DNA of 12,662 bases from Chitinophagales bacterium (GTDB lineage Bacteria > Bacteroidota > Bacteroidia > Chitinophagales > JAHDHT01), in assembly GCA_020631175.1 (NCBI GenBank), contig JAHDHT010000011.1, positions 12,190 to 24,851 of the forward strand, in the 5' to 3' direction. The notes beneath the pieces were generated by a model. It was not told where the DNA came from. It saw nothing but the letters and a program-made list of their open reading frames with translations, and did not search any database. Made by a program: the position numbers and the translations under genes. Numbering within the stretch: the stretch's first letter is position 1; every line of letters starts with the position of its first letter. Of the stretch, positions 1 through 8,534 are shown piece after piece.

Positions 1-366
1 GGCCTTTCCAAATAGTAAATATTCTCTGCCCGGCATCAGCATTTGTTTTACCCACTTAATGCCTGCAAACCAAACAATTTCAACTGTGCCGGTCGAATCA
101 GAAAATGAAGCATGCAATCTTGTTTTTTTCGGACCGTTTTGAATCTCTTTTAATGCACCTAGTTTACCTTTGATTTGAATGGCCGCTGTGTCAGCTTGAA
201 TTTCATTTATATTGTAAATCTGAGTTTTATCAATGTAGCGAAACGGGTAATGCTGCAGTAAATCTTTAAAACTGTAAATTTTCAATTCCTTCTGTAGTAA
301 TTCAGCTTTTTTAGGGCCAACTCCTTTCAGAAATTCAATAGGTGTATTTAAATAAGGACTATCCAT
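1..366 (-). CDS. recG: ATP-dependent DNA helicase RecG, N-terminal fragment
   Basis: The first 122 codons of a minus-strand gene are visible; the rest lies beyond the left edge. RecG reverses stalled replication forks and drives branch migration of Holliday junctions. The translated start shows the family's N-terminal region: a helix-hairpin-helix-like turn with FLKGVGPKKAELL at about residues 12-24, then a PFRYID motif near residues 41-46. From about residue 62 an OB-fold-like stretch follows, with ASFSDSTG and VEIVWF, and this corresponds to the junction-binding wedge domain. The helicase motifs would lie further on and cannot be checked here. ATG at 366-364 is chosen because family similarity begins almost immediately after it and a promoter-like box lies 13 bases upstream. 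The gene is divergent from ruvA, another Holliday-junction gene. The assignment rests on recognition of the N-terminal domain only. Confidence 0.88.
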   Translation of the reverse strand, partial: MDSPYLNTPIEFLKGVGPKKAELLQKELKIYSFKDLLQHYPFRYIDKTQIYNINEIQADTAAIQIKGKLGALKEIQNGPKKTRLHASFSDSTGTVEIVWFAGIKWVKQMLMPGREYLLFGKA

Positions 367-379
367 TCTTATGTGCCGA

Positions 380-408
380 TAAATTTATGCTTTTGTATTT
401 ATAAGCAA
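380..408 (-). promoter_or_regulatory. Putative recG promoter (Bacteroidota-type)
   Basis: Read on the minus strand, a TTG (-33-like, 408-406) is followed after 18 bases by TAAATTTA (387-380). This resembles the Bacteroidota -7 consensus TAnnTTTG with one mismatch. The box ends 13 bases before the recG ATG, giving a very short leader. Spacing fits the published 17-23 bp range, but the region is AT-rich, so chance matches are possible. Confidence 0.4.
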
Positions 409-440
409 GCCCATTTACTTACCGTCATCTGTTAAAAAAT

Positions 441-468
441 CGTACATTTGCCGCCAAAAAAATGTACG
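441..468. repeat. 9-bp inverted repeat spanning promoter and ruvA start codon
   Basis: CGTACATTT (441-449) and AAATGTACG (460-468) are perfect inverted copies separated by 10 bases. The left arm covers most of the -7 box and the right arm covers the ruvA ATG. A repressor bound here would block both polymerase and the start site. It is unlikely to act as an RNA hairpin, because the predicted transcription start lies between or within the arms. The operator role is inferred. Confidence 0.5.
443..450 (+). promoter_or_regulatory. Putative -7 box of the ruvA-sprA promoter
   Basis: TACATTTG is an exact match to the Bacteroidota sigma-70 -7 consensus TAnnTTTG. It ends 11 bases before the ruvA ATG, so transcription would begin about 5-7 bases upstream of the start codon and the message would be almost leaderless. 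No convincing -33 TTTG is seen at the expected distance, which suggests a weak or activated promoter. The box lies inside the left arm of a 9-bp inverted repeat. Confidence 0.5.
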
Positions 469-1049
469 CTTATATCAGCGGAAAGCTGGCAGAAAAGAAT
501 ATTTCTAATGTTGTAATCGATGTACAAGGTATTGGTTATCAATTAGAAGTGAGTTTGAATACATACTCAGCAATCGAAAAACTAGAAGAGGTAAAACTTC
601 GTACATATCTACATGTACGCGAAGATATTCTTACGCTATATGGTTTCGCCGATGAAGCAGAGCATTTTTTGTTCGTTAGTCTTATTGGAGTTTCCGGAAT
701 CGGACCGAATACCGCAAGGGTAATGTTATCCTACGTGCAACCAAATGAGCTAAAAAACGCCATTATTGAAGAGAATGTTGGCCTGATCAAAAGCATTAAG
801 GGAATAGGTCCCAAGACGGCACAACGTTTGATTCTAGAATTAAAAGATAAGATGCAGAAATCAGGTCAGATTCAGGGTCAAATTTCGGCTCAAAAAGGCA
901 ATACGTCTAGGGATCAGGCGTTATCTGCATTGCTTGCTTTAGGTTTTGGAAGAAATCAGGCGTCAAGAGCTATTGACGCTGTTCTGAAAGCTTCAGGACC
1001 AGGAGAAAGTGTTGAGACAATAATAAAATTAGCGTTAAAGAAATTATAA
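462..1049 (+). CDS. ruvA: Holliday junction branch migration protein RuvA
   Basis: RuvA tetramers bind four-way DNA junctions and load the RuvB motor, which drives branch migration during recombinational repair. The 195-residue protein has the usual length. The N-terminal OB fold starts with MYAYISGKL and contains the YLHVREDILTLYGF segment (49-62). Two helix-hairpin-helix motifs follow, GVSGIGPNTA (76-85) and SIKGIGPKTA (111-120). A flexible Gln-rich linker (about 133-147) leads to a C-terminal three-helix domain (149-195) with ALLALGFGRNQA, which contacts RuvB. The ATG is the natural start, because the OB fold begins at once and a -7 box sits 11 bases upstream. The gene ends 11 bases before sprA, so the two are probably co-transcribed. 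No ruvB or ruvC is present in the window. Confidence 0.97.
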   Translation: MYAYISGKLAEKNISNVVIDVQGIGYQLEVSLNTYSAIEKLEEVKLRTYLHVREDILTLYGFADEAEHFLFVSLIGVSGIGPNTARVMLSYVQPNELKNAIIEENVGLIKSIKGIGPKTAQRLILELKDKMQKSGQIQGQISAQKGNTSRDQALSALLALGFGRNQASRAIDAVLKASGPGESVETIIKLALKKL

Positions 1050-1060
1050 TACGTAAATAG

Positions 1061-4000
1061 GTGATTTTAAGAAAGATACTTGCGACTCAGGGCGTCTTTG
1101 TTCTGAGTTGTTTTTTTGCATACTTGAGTTATGCCGGAATGCCGGGCTGGTTAATGACTCATCCCTACGTTGATGCTCCCGTCGGAGGAGGTAATGATAC
1201 CATTCCGAATCAGGGTGTTCCAATAGTTATAGATACTTCTTCAGTTAATCAAAATGAAGATCCTTTTGCTCCAACACCCGGCATTGTGGAAGAGCAAATT
1301 GAATACGATCCGGAAACGAATACTTATTCGATTTTCGAAACCATCGGCGATCAGTATTTTTCAAATCCAAAAACCTTAACATTCGATGAATATTTAGATT
1401 ATCAATTAGAAGAATCTAAATCTAAATTCTGGGAAGATAAATCTTCCAATTTCAGTATTGTGGAAGGAGATGGACTTATCCCAAGTCTTTATGTTGGAGG
1501 TGAATTATTCGACCGGCTTTTTGGTGGTTCTACCGTTGATATTCGTCCGGCCGGAAATATCAATTTAATTTTTGGAGGAAATTGGCAAAGAGTAGAAAAT
1601 CCTATCCTTCCGCAAAACCTTCAACGACAAGGAAACTTCGATTTCGATATGGATATCAATATGAATACCATTGGTCAGATCGGAGATAAAATGAAATTAA
1701 ACTTCAATTACAATACACTCGCTACATTTGATTTTGAAAATGAAGTGAAGCTGCAATATACCGGCGATGAAGATCAGATCATTCAAAAAGTTGAAGCAGG
1801 TAATGTAAGTCTTCCATTAAATACTTTATTAATTCCGGGTTCTCAATCTTTGTTCGGATTAAAAACTGAATTAAAGTTTGGCCGATTGAACGTTACGGGT
1901 ATAGTGTCTCAGCAAAAATCTGAATCCCGAAGTTTAACAATTGAAGGCGGATCGCAAACGCAGCAATTCGAAATTGAAGCGAATCAATACGAAGAAAACA
2001 GACACTTTTTATTAGGCCATTATTTTCGCGATACGTACAATAGTAGTTTAGCTCAATTACCTTTTATTAATTCAGCGGTTAATATTAACCGAATTGAAGT
2101 CTGGATTACGAATGATCAGGGTGCAACGGAGGAGGTAAGAGACGTTGTTGCTTTTATGGATTTAGGAGAAACAGATCCATTTAGTCAGGCAATTAATCCC
2201 AATACCAATTTACCTTACCCAACCAACAACAGTAATGATCTTTATCCTAAACTTTATGCAAATGAAAACACGAGACAATTAGATGAGGTATCTAATGAGT
2301 TAAATAGTGCGGAGTTTGATTTATTGGAAGGACAGGATTTCATTATTACAAGAGCGAGAAAATTAAAACAATCAGAATATACTTTAAATCCGCAGTTAGG
2401 ATTTATTTCATTAAATCTTAGTTTACAACCAGATCAGGTTATTGCAGTTTCATATCAGTATACCAGAAACGATGATATTGAAAATGATGTTTATCAGGTA
2501 GGTGAATTCGGACAGGATATTCCAATTGATCCTACTGAGCCGAATGTTATCTTTTTGAAGATGTTAAAAAGTACCACGCAAAGTCCGGTACTTCCGATTT
2601 GGGATTTAATGATGAAAAATATTTATTCATTAGGTGCTTATCAGGTAGAACAACAAGACTTCAGATTAGATTTATATTATCAGGATCCGGGTGGAGGTGT
2701 AGTTCGGATTTTACCATCTGAAGATCCAAACATAAAAGGGATTCCATTAATTCAATTAATGAATCTGGATAATTTAAATTCATTTAATGATCCTCAGCCG
2801 GATGGAATTTTTGATTTCGTTCCCGGTACAACAATTAACCCTCAAAACGGGCGATTAATTTTTCCGGTCTTAGAACCCTTTAGTACAGATTTAGCCAAAC
2901 GCTTTTCGAATCAAAATGAAGCGGCAGAATATACTTATCCCGAAATATATGATTCTACTAAAATTGTAGCATTACAGTTTCCGGAAAATAACCGATTTAT
3001 AATTCGTGGTAATTATAAATCAAGAATTTCTTCTGACATTTCTTTAGGCGCTTTCAACTTACCTCCCGGTTCTGTAATTGTTACACAGGGTGGTCAGCAA
3101 TTAGTTGAAAACCGAGATTATACTATTAATTATTCTCTGGGTAAAATTCAGATTATTAATGATGCATTATTACAATCGGGTGTTCCGATTAATGTACAAT
3201 ATGAAAATCCGGAATTATTCGGATTTCAATTAAAATCCCTTTTTGGATCGCGTTTAGATTATTGGATTAACGACAACTTCACCATAGGCGGTACGTATAT
3301 GCACCTGCAGGAAAGACCGTTCACACAAAAAGTAAACTTTGGTGATGATCCTATTTCGAATTCGATGTATGGAGCAGATATAAATTATTTTACAGAAGCA
3401 CCATTTATTACCAAGTTTATCGATAAAATTCCTTTTATCGATACAAAAGAAACTTCATCGATTTCATTCAGAGGTGAAGTGGCAAGATTTCAACCGGGCC
3501 ACTCAAAAGCAATTACCGATGAAGGGCAAGTGTTTATTGATGACTTTGAAGGAAGTACCAATAACTACGATATGAAATTCCCATTTACAGCATGGGCATT
3601 ATCGTCTGCACCTAAAGGTTCTAAAGATCAATTTAATCAGGTTTTATTTCCTGAAGCCGGTTTAACAGATAGTTTAGATTACGGTTTCAGAAGAGCAAAA
3701 TTGGGTTGGTATCAGGTTGATCCAATTTTCTGTCGTGGTGGAAGTAATGCACCGGATGTGAGTGATGCTGAATGCTCTAACCACTACGTTCGTGAAGTAT
3801 TAGAAACGGAAGTGTTTCCAAATGCACAAAACCAGATCGGTCAGCCTAACATTTTAACCACTTTCAATTTAGCCTATTATCCGGAAGAAAGAGGTCCTTA
3901 TAATTACGGTATTGATAATTTAAATACAGATGGTACTTTAAAAAATCCGAAAGATAACTGGGCGGGTGTGATGCGTAGCATTGACTATAATGATTTTGAA

Positions 4001-7000
4001 GCAGCTAATATTGAATTTATCGATTTTTGGATGTTAGATCCATTTATTGATGATGTAGCTTCTGAAGGTGGTAGTCTTTATTTCAACCTAGGTGAAATTA
4101 GTGAGGATGTTTTAAAGGATTCAAAAAACTTTTTCGAAAATGGTTTACCACAGCCGGGCGCAAATGTAGATATTGATACTTCTAACTGGTCATTAGTTCC
4201 ATTAACGCAAGCTGTAGTAAATACATTTGATAATAATGCTGAAACAAGAACTGCTCAGGATGTTGGTTTTGACGGAATGAATGATGATACGGAAAGAGAA
4301 TTGTTTGCAGAATATTTAAATCAATTAAATGGTGTTGTTGATCCGGATGTTTTAGCTGAGATAAATGCCGATCCATCGAATGATAACTATCGTCACTACC
4401 GCGATGAAAGTTTTGAAGGAACGGGCACACCAGTACTCGACCGTTATAAGTTCTTCAATAACCCGCATGGTAATTCTCCAATACAAACCGGAAATGCGAA
4501 CTTTACAAATGCAGCGACAAATATTCCGGATTCGGAAGATTTAAATCGAGATAATACGCTTAACAGAAATGAATCCTTTTTTGAATATCGGGTTGATTTA
4601 AGACCAAATCTTGATGTAGGGGAATCTTATGTTACAGATATTCAAACTGCAACGGTCAACCTTGCGGATGGAACACAGGAAACGGTAAGATGGTATCACT
4701 TCCAGATTCCGATTCAGGATTACTCGAATAGAGTAGGAGCAATTTCGGATTTCAGATCCATTCGTTTTATGCGAATGTTTATGACAAATTTCGATGAACC
4801 TGTAGTTTGTCGTTTTGCGAATATTGATTTAGTAAGAAATCAGTGGAGACGTTATTTATTTTCATTACAGGAACCGGGTGAAATTATTCCAAACGATAAT
4901 GATGATGATGCATTTTTTAATGTTACCTCAGTAAGTTTTGAGCAAAATGCAGCGCGTCAGCCAATTCCTTATGTAATTCCTCCTGGCGTACAGCAAGAAC
5001 AAATTGTTGGTGCATTAGTAAACAATGCTTTCCAAAATGAGCAATCGATGGCCGTTCAGGTTTGTGGTTTACAGGATGGAGATGCCAGAGCATTATTTAA
5101 AAATATTGAATTGGATATGCGGGATTTTGGAAGACTGAGTATGTTCTTACATGCTGAAGAAGGTCTTGAAAGTCTCTCTCCTGTAGAGGATGGAGATGTA
5201 ACTGCATTTGTTCGTATTGGTTCAGATTTCAGAACGAATTTCTACGAGTATGAAATTCCACTTGAGATGACTGCATTCGGGACAGTTGACCCGGAATTAA
5301 TCTGGCCTGTTGCTAATAGATTGGATTTCAGATTAGATTCTTTAACTACTGTTAAACGAAACAGAAATATAAATAACCTTCCGGCGAATATTATGTATTC
5401 TGAACAAACAGATCAGGGGCATACGATTTCGGTATTAGGTACACCCGATCTTGGTCAGGTAAAATCAATCATGCTTGGAGTTAGAAATCCTAAAGCAGAC
5501 GGTACGGATAGCGGAGATGATGGAGAAGAAAAATGTGTGGAAGTTTGGTTTAATGAATTATCGTTAACCGATTTCAATAAAATGGCCGGTAATGCTGCTT
5601 TAGCAACTGCAGATATAAAATTAGCAGATTGGGGTAATATGGTTTTATCCGGAAATATGCATACCGCAGGTTTCGGTAATCTTGAACAACAAATTGGGCA
5701 GCGTTTCAGAGATAATTATATTCAATATGATGGTGCATTGAATTTAGAGTTAGGAAGATTTTTCGGAGAAGAAAGCGGAATAAAAATTCCGATGAGAGCT
5801 GATTATAGTCAAAGTTCAAGTACTCCGCAATATGACCCTTACGAAACAGATATTGTATTTAAGGATAAATTGCAACAAGAAGAATTAGTAAACGGAAAAG
5901 AAGTTGCTGATTCGATAAAGGATATTTCGCAAGATGTAACAACTATTAAATCGATCAACTTTACCAATGTTCGAAAAGTAAAAACGAATACTGAAAAGAA
6001 AAATCAGGTTTGGGATATTGAAAACTGGAATGCGACTTATGCTTATACTGAAAGAGATAGTCATGATCCGATTATAGAAAGAGAAAGAGAAGAAACACAC
6101 TTCGGATCTTTAGGATATAATTACTCAAGACAGCCTAATTATATTACACCGTTTAAAAATATAATTAAATCAAAAAGTAAATGGTTGAAATTAATTAAGG
6201 ATTTTAATTTTAATCCACTTCCAAATACCTTAACCTTCAGAACAGATATTGATCGTCGTTTAGAAGAAACGAAGTTAAGAAAGTTGACACAGGATGCTTT
6301 TGAAGTTCAACCAACCTTTAATAAAGATTTTAACTGGAATCGTTTTTACGGATTTAAATATGATATCGGAAAAACATTAACAGTAGATTTTAACGCACAG
6401 AACAGTTCAAGAATTGATGAGCCGCCTGGCAAACTAAATTCGGAAGAAAAAACAGATTCTGTTTGGAATAATATTCGAAATTTAGGACGTACGACCAGTT
6501 ATGGTCAAACAGCTTCAGTTAGATATCGTGCTCCTTTAGACAAATTACCTTTAACGGACTGGATAGATGTAAAAGGTCAATATGGTACAAACTATAATTG
6601 GGATGTAGGTCCTTTCCCTACTGTTGATACGATTCGTTTAGGTAATACGATTTCGAACGGGCAGAATATTCAATTGAACGCAGAATTCAAAATGCGCACT
6701 TTATATAATAAGTGGAAGTTTTTGAAATTCTATGATTCCAACAGAAGTAAAAACAGAAGAAGTTCTTCAGGCAGAGTAAATACATCAGGTCCGAATTCTG
6801 AAAAAGATCGTAAGAAGCAAAAAGAGGCAGATCGCAAAGCAAAAGAAGCTCAAAAATTAAAAGAAGAAAAAGCAAGAGAAGCGGCTAAGAAAAAGAATGA
6901 AGAACGTTTTGAAGAAAAATTAGAGTGGAAGGAAAAATATGCTTTAGAAGAAATTGATAAAAAGACCTGGAAAGAAAAGCGTAAATCATTAAAGAAAATT

Positions 7001-8425
7001 CCTTTAGATCCACCAAAAGAATTAGGTATTCTGGTGAAGCCGCTTACGATGTTAAAACGTGTAAGTGCAAATTATACAGAAGATCGTACAACAGTTGTTC
7101 CTGGTTTTAATTATAGTCCACAATATGTCGGACAGAATTTTAATCAGTCTGCTCCTGGTCTTGATTTCATTTTCGGATATCAACCGAATTTAGGTTGGTT
7201 AGATGAAATTGCAGATAAAGGATGGATTACGGAAGACACTACTTTGAACTTCCAGGTAATTCAAAACCGTCGTCAGAATTTAACAGGTAAAGCAAGTTTA
7301 GAACCATTTAATGATTTCAGAATTGATTTAAATGCGACGTATACTTACAGTAAAAATCATACTGAGTTTTTCAAGAAGGTAACTTCGGATGGAGATTTCC
7401 AGCATTTAACTCCGATTGATATTGGTTCTTATACGATTAGTTATTTACCAATAAATACAGCCTTTAGAGATACTTTAGGAGTATTGCAATTATTCGAACA
7501 GTTTCAGGATAACAGAGAAATAATTGCTGATCGTTTAAATCAGCAAAATGAAAATACAGCATTACCATATATTAATCCTTTAGACTCGACGGTTAATACA
7601 AATTATGTAAGAGGTTATGGTCCTTATTCTCAGGATGTATTAATACCTGCATTTATTTCAGCCTATAAAGGTGAAGATCCGAATAAAGTGAATTTGAATT
7701 TCTTTAAACAGATTCCTTTACCGAACTGGAGAATTAATTATAATGGTTTAACGAAGTTGGGTAATATTAAAAGAACGATTACGAATTTAACTATTAAGCA
7801 TGGTTATAATTCTACTTTCACGGTAAATCAGTTTACTTCGAATTTGAATTTTGAAGGAGATATTTTGGAACGTGATTTTGCAAATCCAACTTTCCTGGAT
7901 ACGCTTTCAGGTAATTATTATGCTTTATATGAAATTCCGGCAGTTGTAGTCTCTGAAACATTTGCTCCGTTGATCGGGGTGGATATGAACTTCGTGAACG
8001 GTGTGACTACCAGATTTGATTTTAAGAAGTCGAGAAATCTGGCAATGAGTTTTTTAGATTATCAATTAAGTGAAACCAGAAGTGAAGAATTTACGATTGG
8101 AATTGGCTATCGAATTAAAGGAGTTCAGTTACCATTTAAGATTCAGGGTAAGAAAATCAATCTGGAAAATGATTTGAATTTCGCTTTTGATATGTCTTAC
8201 CGGGATAATTTCACGGTCAATTACCGGCTCGATCAGGATGGACAAAGTATAACCCAGGGTGCCAAGACGATAAGGATATCGCCTCGAATAGATTACGTTG
8301 TCAACAATCAGTTGAATGTAAGTTTATTTTATGATTACAATTCTTCTGAACCAAAGAACTCGGCGAGTTATAATACCAGTAATACGAAAGCGGGTATACG
8401 GGTTACATTTAATTTAGCGAATTAG
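1061..8425 (+). CDS. sprA: SprA (Sov), outer-membrane translocon channel of the type IX secretion system / gliding
   Basis: SprA forms the single-chain, very large (36-strand) outer-membrane beta-barrel through which type IX substrates exit; in gliding species its loss abolishes secretion of surface adhesins. The 2454 residues match the family's size (about 2400-2500). A GTG start is used: an in-frame TAG immediately precedes it, and the next ATG (codon 27) would remove the signal peptide, whose core is residues 6-24 with likely cleavage after SYA (25). Conserved landmarks are GDGLIPSLY (about 138), VDIRPAGN (about 159), GSQSLFGLKTEL (about 262), PPGSVIVTQGG (about 668) and VFIDDFEGS (about 824). 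The chain ends in a beta strand (GIRVTFNLAN) and lacks a type IX C-terminal sorting signal, as expected for the channel itself. Special segments are EF-hand-like loops (1067-1078, 1160-1171), a Lys/Glu-rich helix (1914-1980) and a close Cys pair (C891/C905). Partner proteins PorV and Plug are not in the window. Confidence 0.97.
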   Translation: MILRKILATQGVFVLSCFFAYLSYAGMPGWLMTHPYVDAPVGGGNDTIPNQGVPIVIDTSSVNQNEDPFAPTPGIVEEQIEYDPETNTYSIFETIGDQYFSNPKTLTFDEYLDYQLEESKSKFWEDKSSNFSIVEGDGLIPSLYVGGELFDRLFGGSTVDIRPAGNINLIFGGNWQRVENPILPQNLQRQGNFDFDMDINMNTIGQIGDKMKLNFNYNTLATFDFENEVKLQYTGDEDQIIQKVEAGNVSLPLNTLLIPGSQSLFGLKTELKFGRLNVTGIVSQQKSESRSLTIEGGSQTQQFEIEANQYEENRHFLLGHYFRDTYNSSLAQLPFINSAVNINRIEVWITNDQGATEEVRDVVAFMDLGETDPFSQAINPNTNLPYPTNNSNDLYPKLYANENTRQLDEVSNELNSAEFDLLEGQDFIITRARKLKQSEYTLNPQLGFISLNLSLQPDQVIAVSYQYTRNDDIENDVYQVGEFGQDIPIDPTEPNVIFLKMLKSTTQSPVLPIWDLMMKNIYSLGAYQVEQQDFRLDLYYQDPGGGVVRILPSEDPNIKGIPLIQLMNLDNLNSFNDPQPDGIFDFVPGTTINPQNGRLIFPVLEPFSTDLAKRFSNQNEAAEYTYPEIYDSTKIVALQFPENNRFIIRGNYKSRISSDISLGAFNLPPGSVIVTQGGQQLVENRDYTINYSLGKIQIINDALLQSGVPINVQYENPELFGFQLKSLFGSRLDYWINDNFTIGGTYMHLQERPFTQKVNFGDDPISNSMYGADINYFTEAPFITKFIDKIPFIDTKETSSISFRGEVARFQPGHSKAITDEGQVFIDDFEGSTNNYDMKFPFTAWALSSAPKGSKDQFNQVLFPEAGLTDSLDYGFRRAKLGWYQVDPIFCRGGSNAPDVSDAECSNHYVREVLETEVFPNAQNQIGQPNILTTFNLAYYPEERGPYNYGIDNLNTDGTLKNPKDNWAGVMRSIDYNDFEAANIEFIDFWMLDPFIDDVASEGGSLYFNLGEISEDVLKDSKNFFENGLPQPGANVDIDTSNWSLVPLTQAVVNTFDNNAETRTAQDVGFDGMNDDTERELFAEYLNQLNGVVDPDVLAEINADPSNDNYRHYRDESFEGTGTPVLDRYKFFNNPHGNSPIQTGNANFTNAATNIPDSEDLNRDNTLNRNESFFEYRVDLRPNLDVGESYVTDIQTATVNLADGTQETVRWYHFQIPIQDYSNRVGAISDFRSIRFMRMFMTNFDEPVVCRFANIDLVRNQWRRYLFSLQEPGEIIPNDNDDDAFFNVTSVSFEQNAARQPIPYVIPPGVQQEQIVGALVNNAFQNEQSMAVQVCGLQDGDARALFKNIELDMRDFGRLSMFLHAEEGLESLSPVEDGDVTAFVRIGSDFRTNFYEYEIPLEMTAFGTVDPELIWPVANRLDFRLDSLTTVKRNRNINNLPANIMYSEQTDQGHTISVLGTPDLGQVKSIMLGVRNPKADGTDSGDDGEEKCVEVWFNELSLTDFNKMAGNAALATADIKLADWGNMVLSGNMHTAGFGNLEQQIGQRFRDNYIQYDGALNLELGRFFGEESGIKIPMRADYSQSSSTPQYDPYETDIVFKDKLQQEELVNGKEVADSIKDISQDVTTIKSINFTNVRKVKTNTEKKNQVWDIENWNATYAYTERDSHDPIIEREREETHFGSLGYNYSRQPNYITPFKNIIKSKSKWLKLIKDFNFNPLPNTLTFRTDIDRRLEETKLRKLTQDAFEVQPTFNKDFNWNRFYGFKYDIGKTLTVDFNAQNSSRIDEPPGKLNSEEKTDSVWNNIRNLGRTTSYGQTASVRYRAPLDKLPLTDWIDVKGQYGTNYNWDVGPFPTVDTIRLGNTISNGQNIQLNAEFKMRTLYNKWKFLKFYDSNRSKNRRSSSGRVNTSGPNSEKDRKKQKEADRKAKEAQKLKEEKAREAAKKKNEERFEEKLEWKEKYALEEIDKKTWKEKRKSLKKIPLDPPKELGILVKPLTMLKRVSANYTEDRTTVVPGFNYSPQYVGQNFNQSAPGLDFIFGYQPNLGWLDEIADKGWITEDTTLNFQVIQNRRQNLTGKASLEPFNDFRIDLNATYTYSKNHTEFFKKVTSDGDFQHLTPIDIGSYTISYLPINTAFRDTLGVLQLFEQFQDNREIIADRLNQQNENTALPYINPLDSTVNTNYVRGYGPYSQDVLIPAFISAYKGEDPNKVNLNFFKQIPLPNWRINYNGLTKLGNIKRTITNLTIKHGYNSTFTVNQFTSNLNFEGDILERDFANPTFLDTLSGNYYALYEIPAVVVSETFAPLIGVDMNFVNGVTTRFDFKKSRNLAMSFLDYQLSETRSEEFTIGIGYRIKGVQLPFKIQGKKINLENDLNFAFDMSYRDNFTVNYRLDQDGQSITQGAKTIRISPRIDYVVNNQLNVSLFYDYNSSEPKNSASYNTSNTKAGIRVTFNLAN

Positions 8426-8487
8426 AATTCTGATTTCTGAGTGCTGAATTTTTAAGTCAGAAGTTAGAAGATTCGAAGTCAGAATTC
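8425..8487 (+). repeat. 13-bp inverted repeat starting at the sprA stop codon
   Basis: GAATTCTGATTTC (8425-8437) can pair with GAAGTCAGAATTC (8475-8487) over 13 positions, with a single G-U wobble, around a 37-base loop. The left arm begins at the last base of the sprA TAG. Short AGTCAGAA/AGTTAGAA units recur inside it. It could form a 3' hairpin on sprA mRNA, but no T-run follows directly, so it is not a typical terminator. Confidence 0.5.
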
Positions 8488-8502
8488 CAAATTGACCACC
8501 GG

Positions 8503-8531
8503 TCATCCTGAATGTAATGAAGGATCTTTTT
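8503..8531 (+). repeat. REP-like hairpin (TCATCCTGA...GAAGGATCT family) with T-run
   Basis: ATCCT (8505-8509) pairs with AGGAT (8521-8525). Between them are a tandem G-A mismatch, an AT/AT pair and a GTA loop. The flanks TCATCCTGA and GAAGGATCT match an intergenic repeat that I recall as widespread in Bacteroidota and other phyla. CTTTTTATTT follows, so the hairpin may also end sprA transcription, although the stem is weak. Confidence 0.5.
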
Positions 8532-8534
8532 ATT

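Noticed and set aside
4182..4430. Minus-strand frame of 82 codons inside sprA
   Set aside because: It lies wholly inside the well-supported sprA frame and shows no recognisable domain; the same applies to 5885-6100 and 6687-6875.
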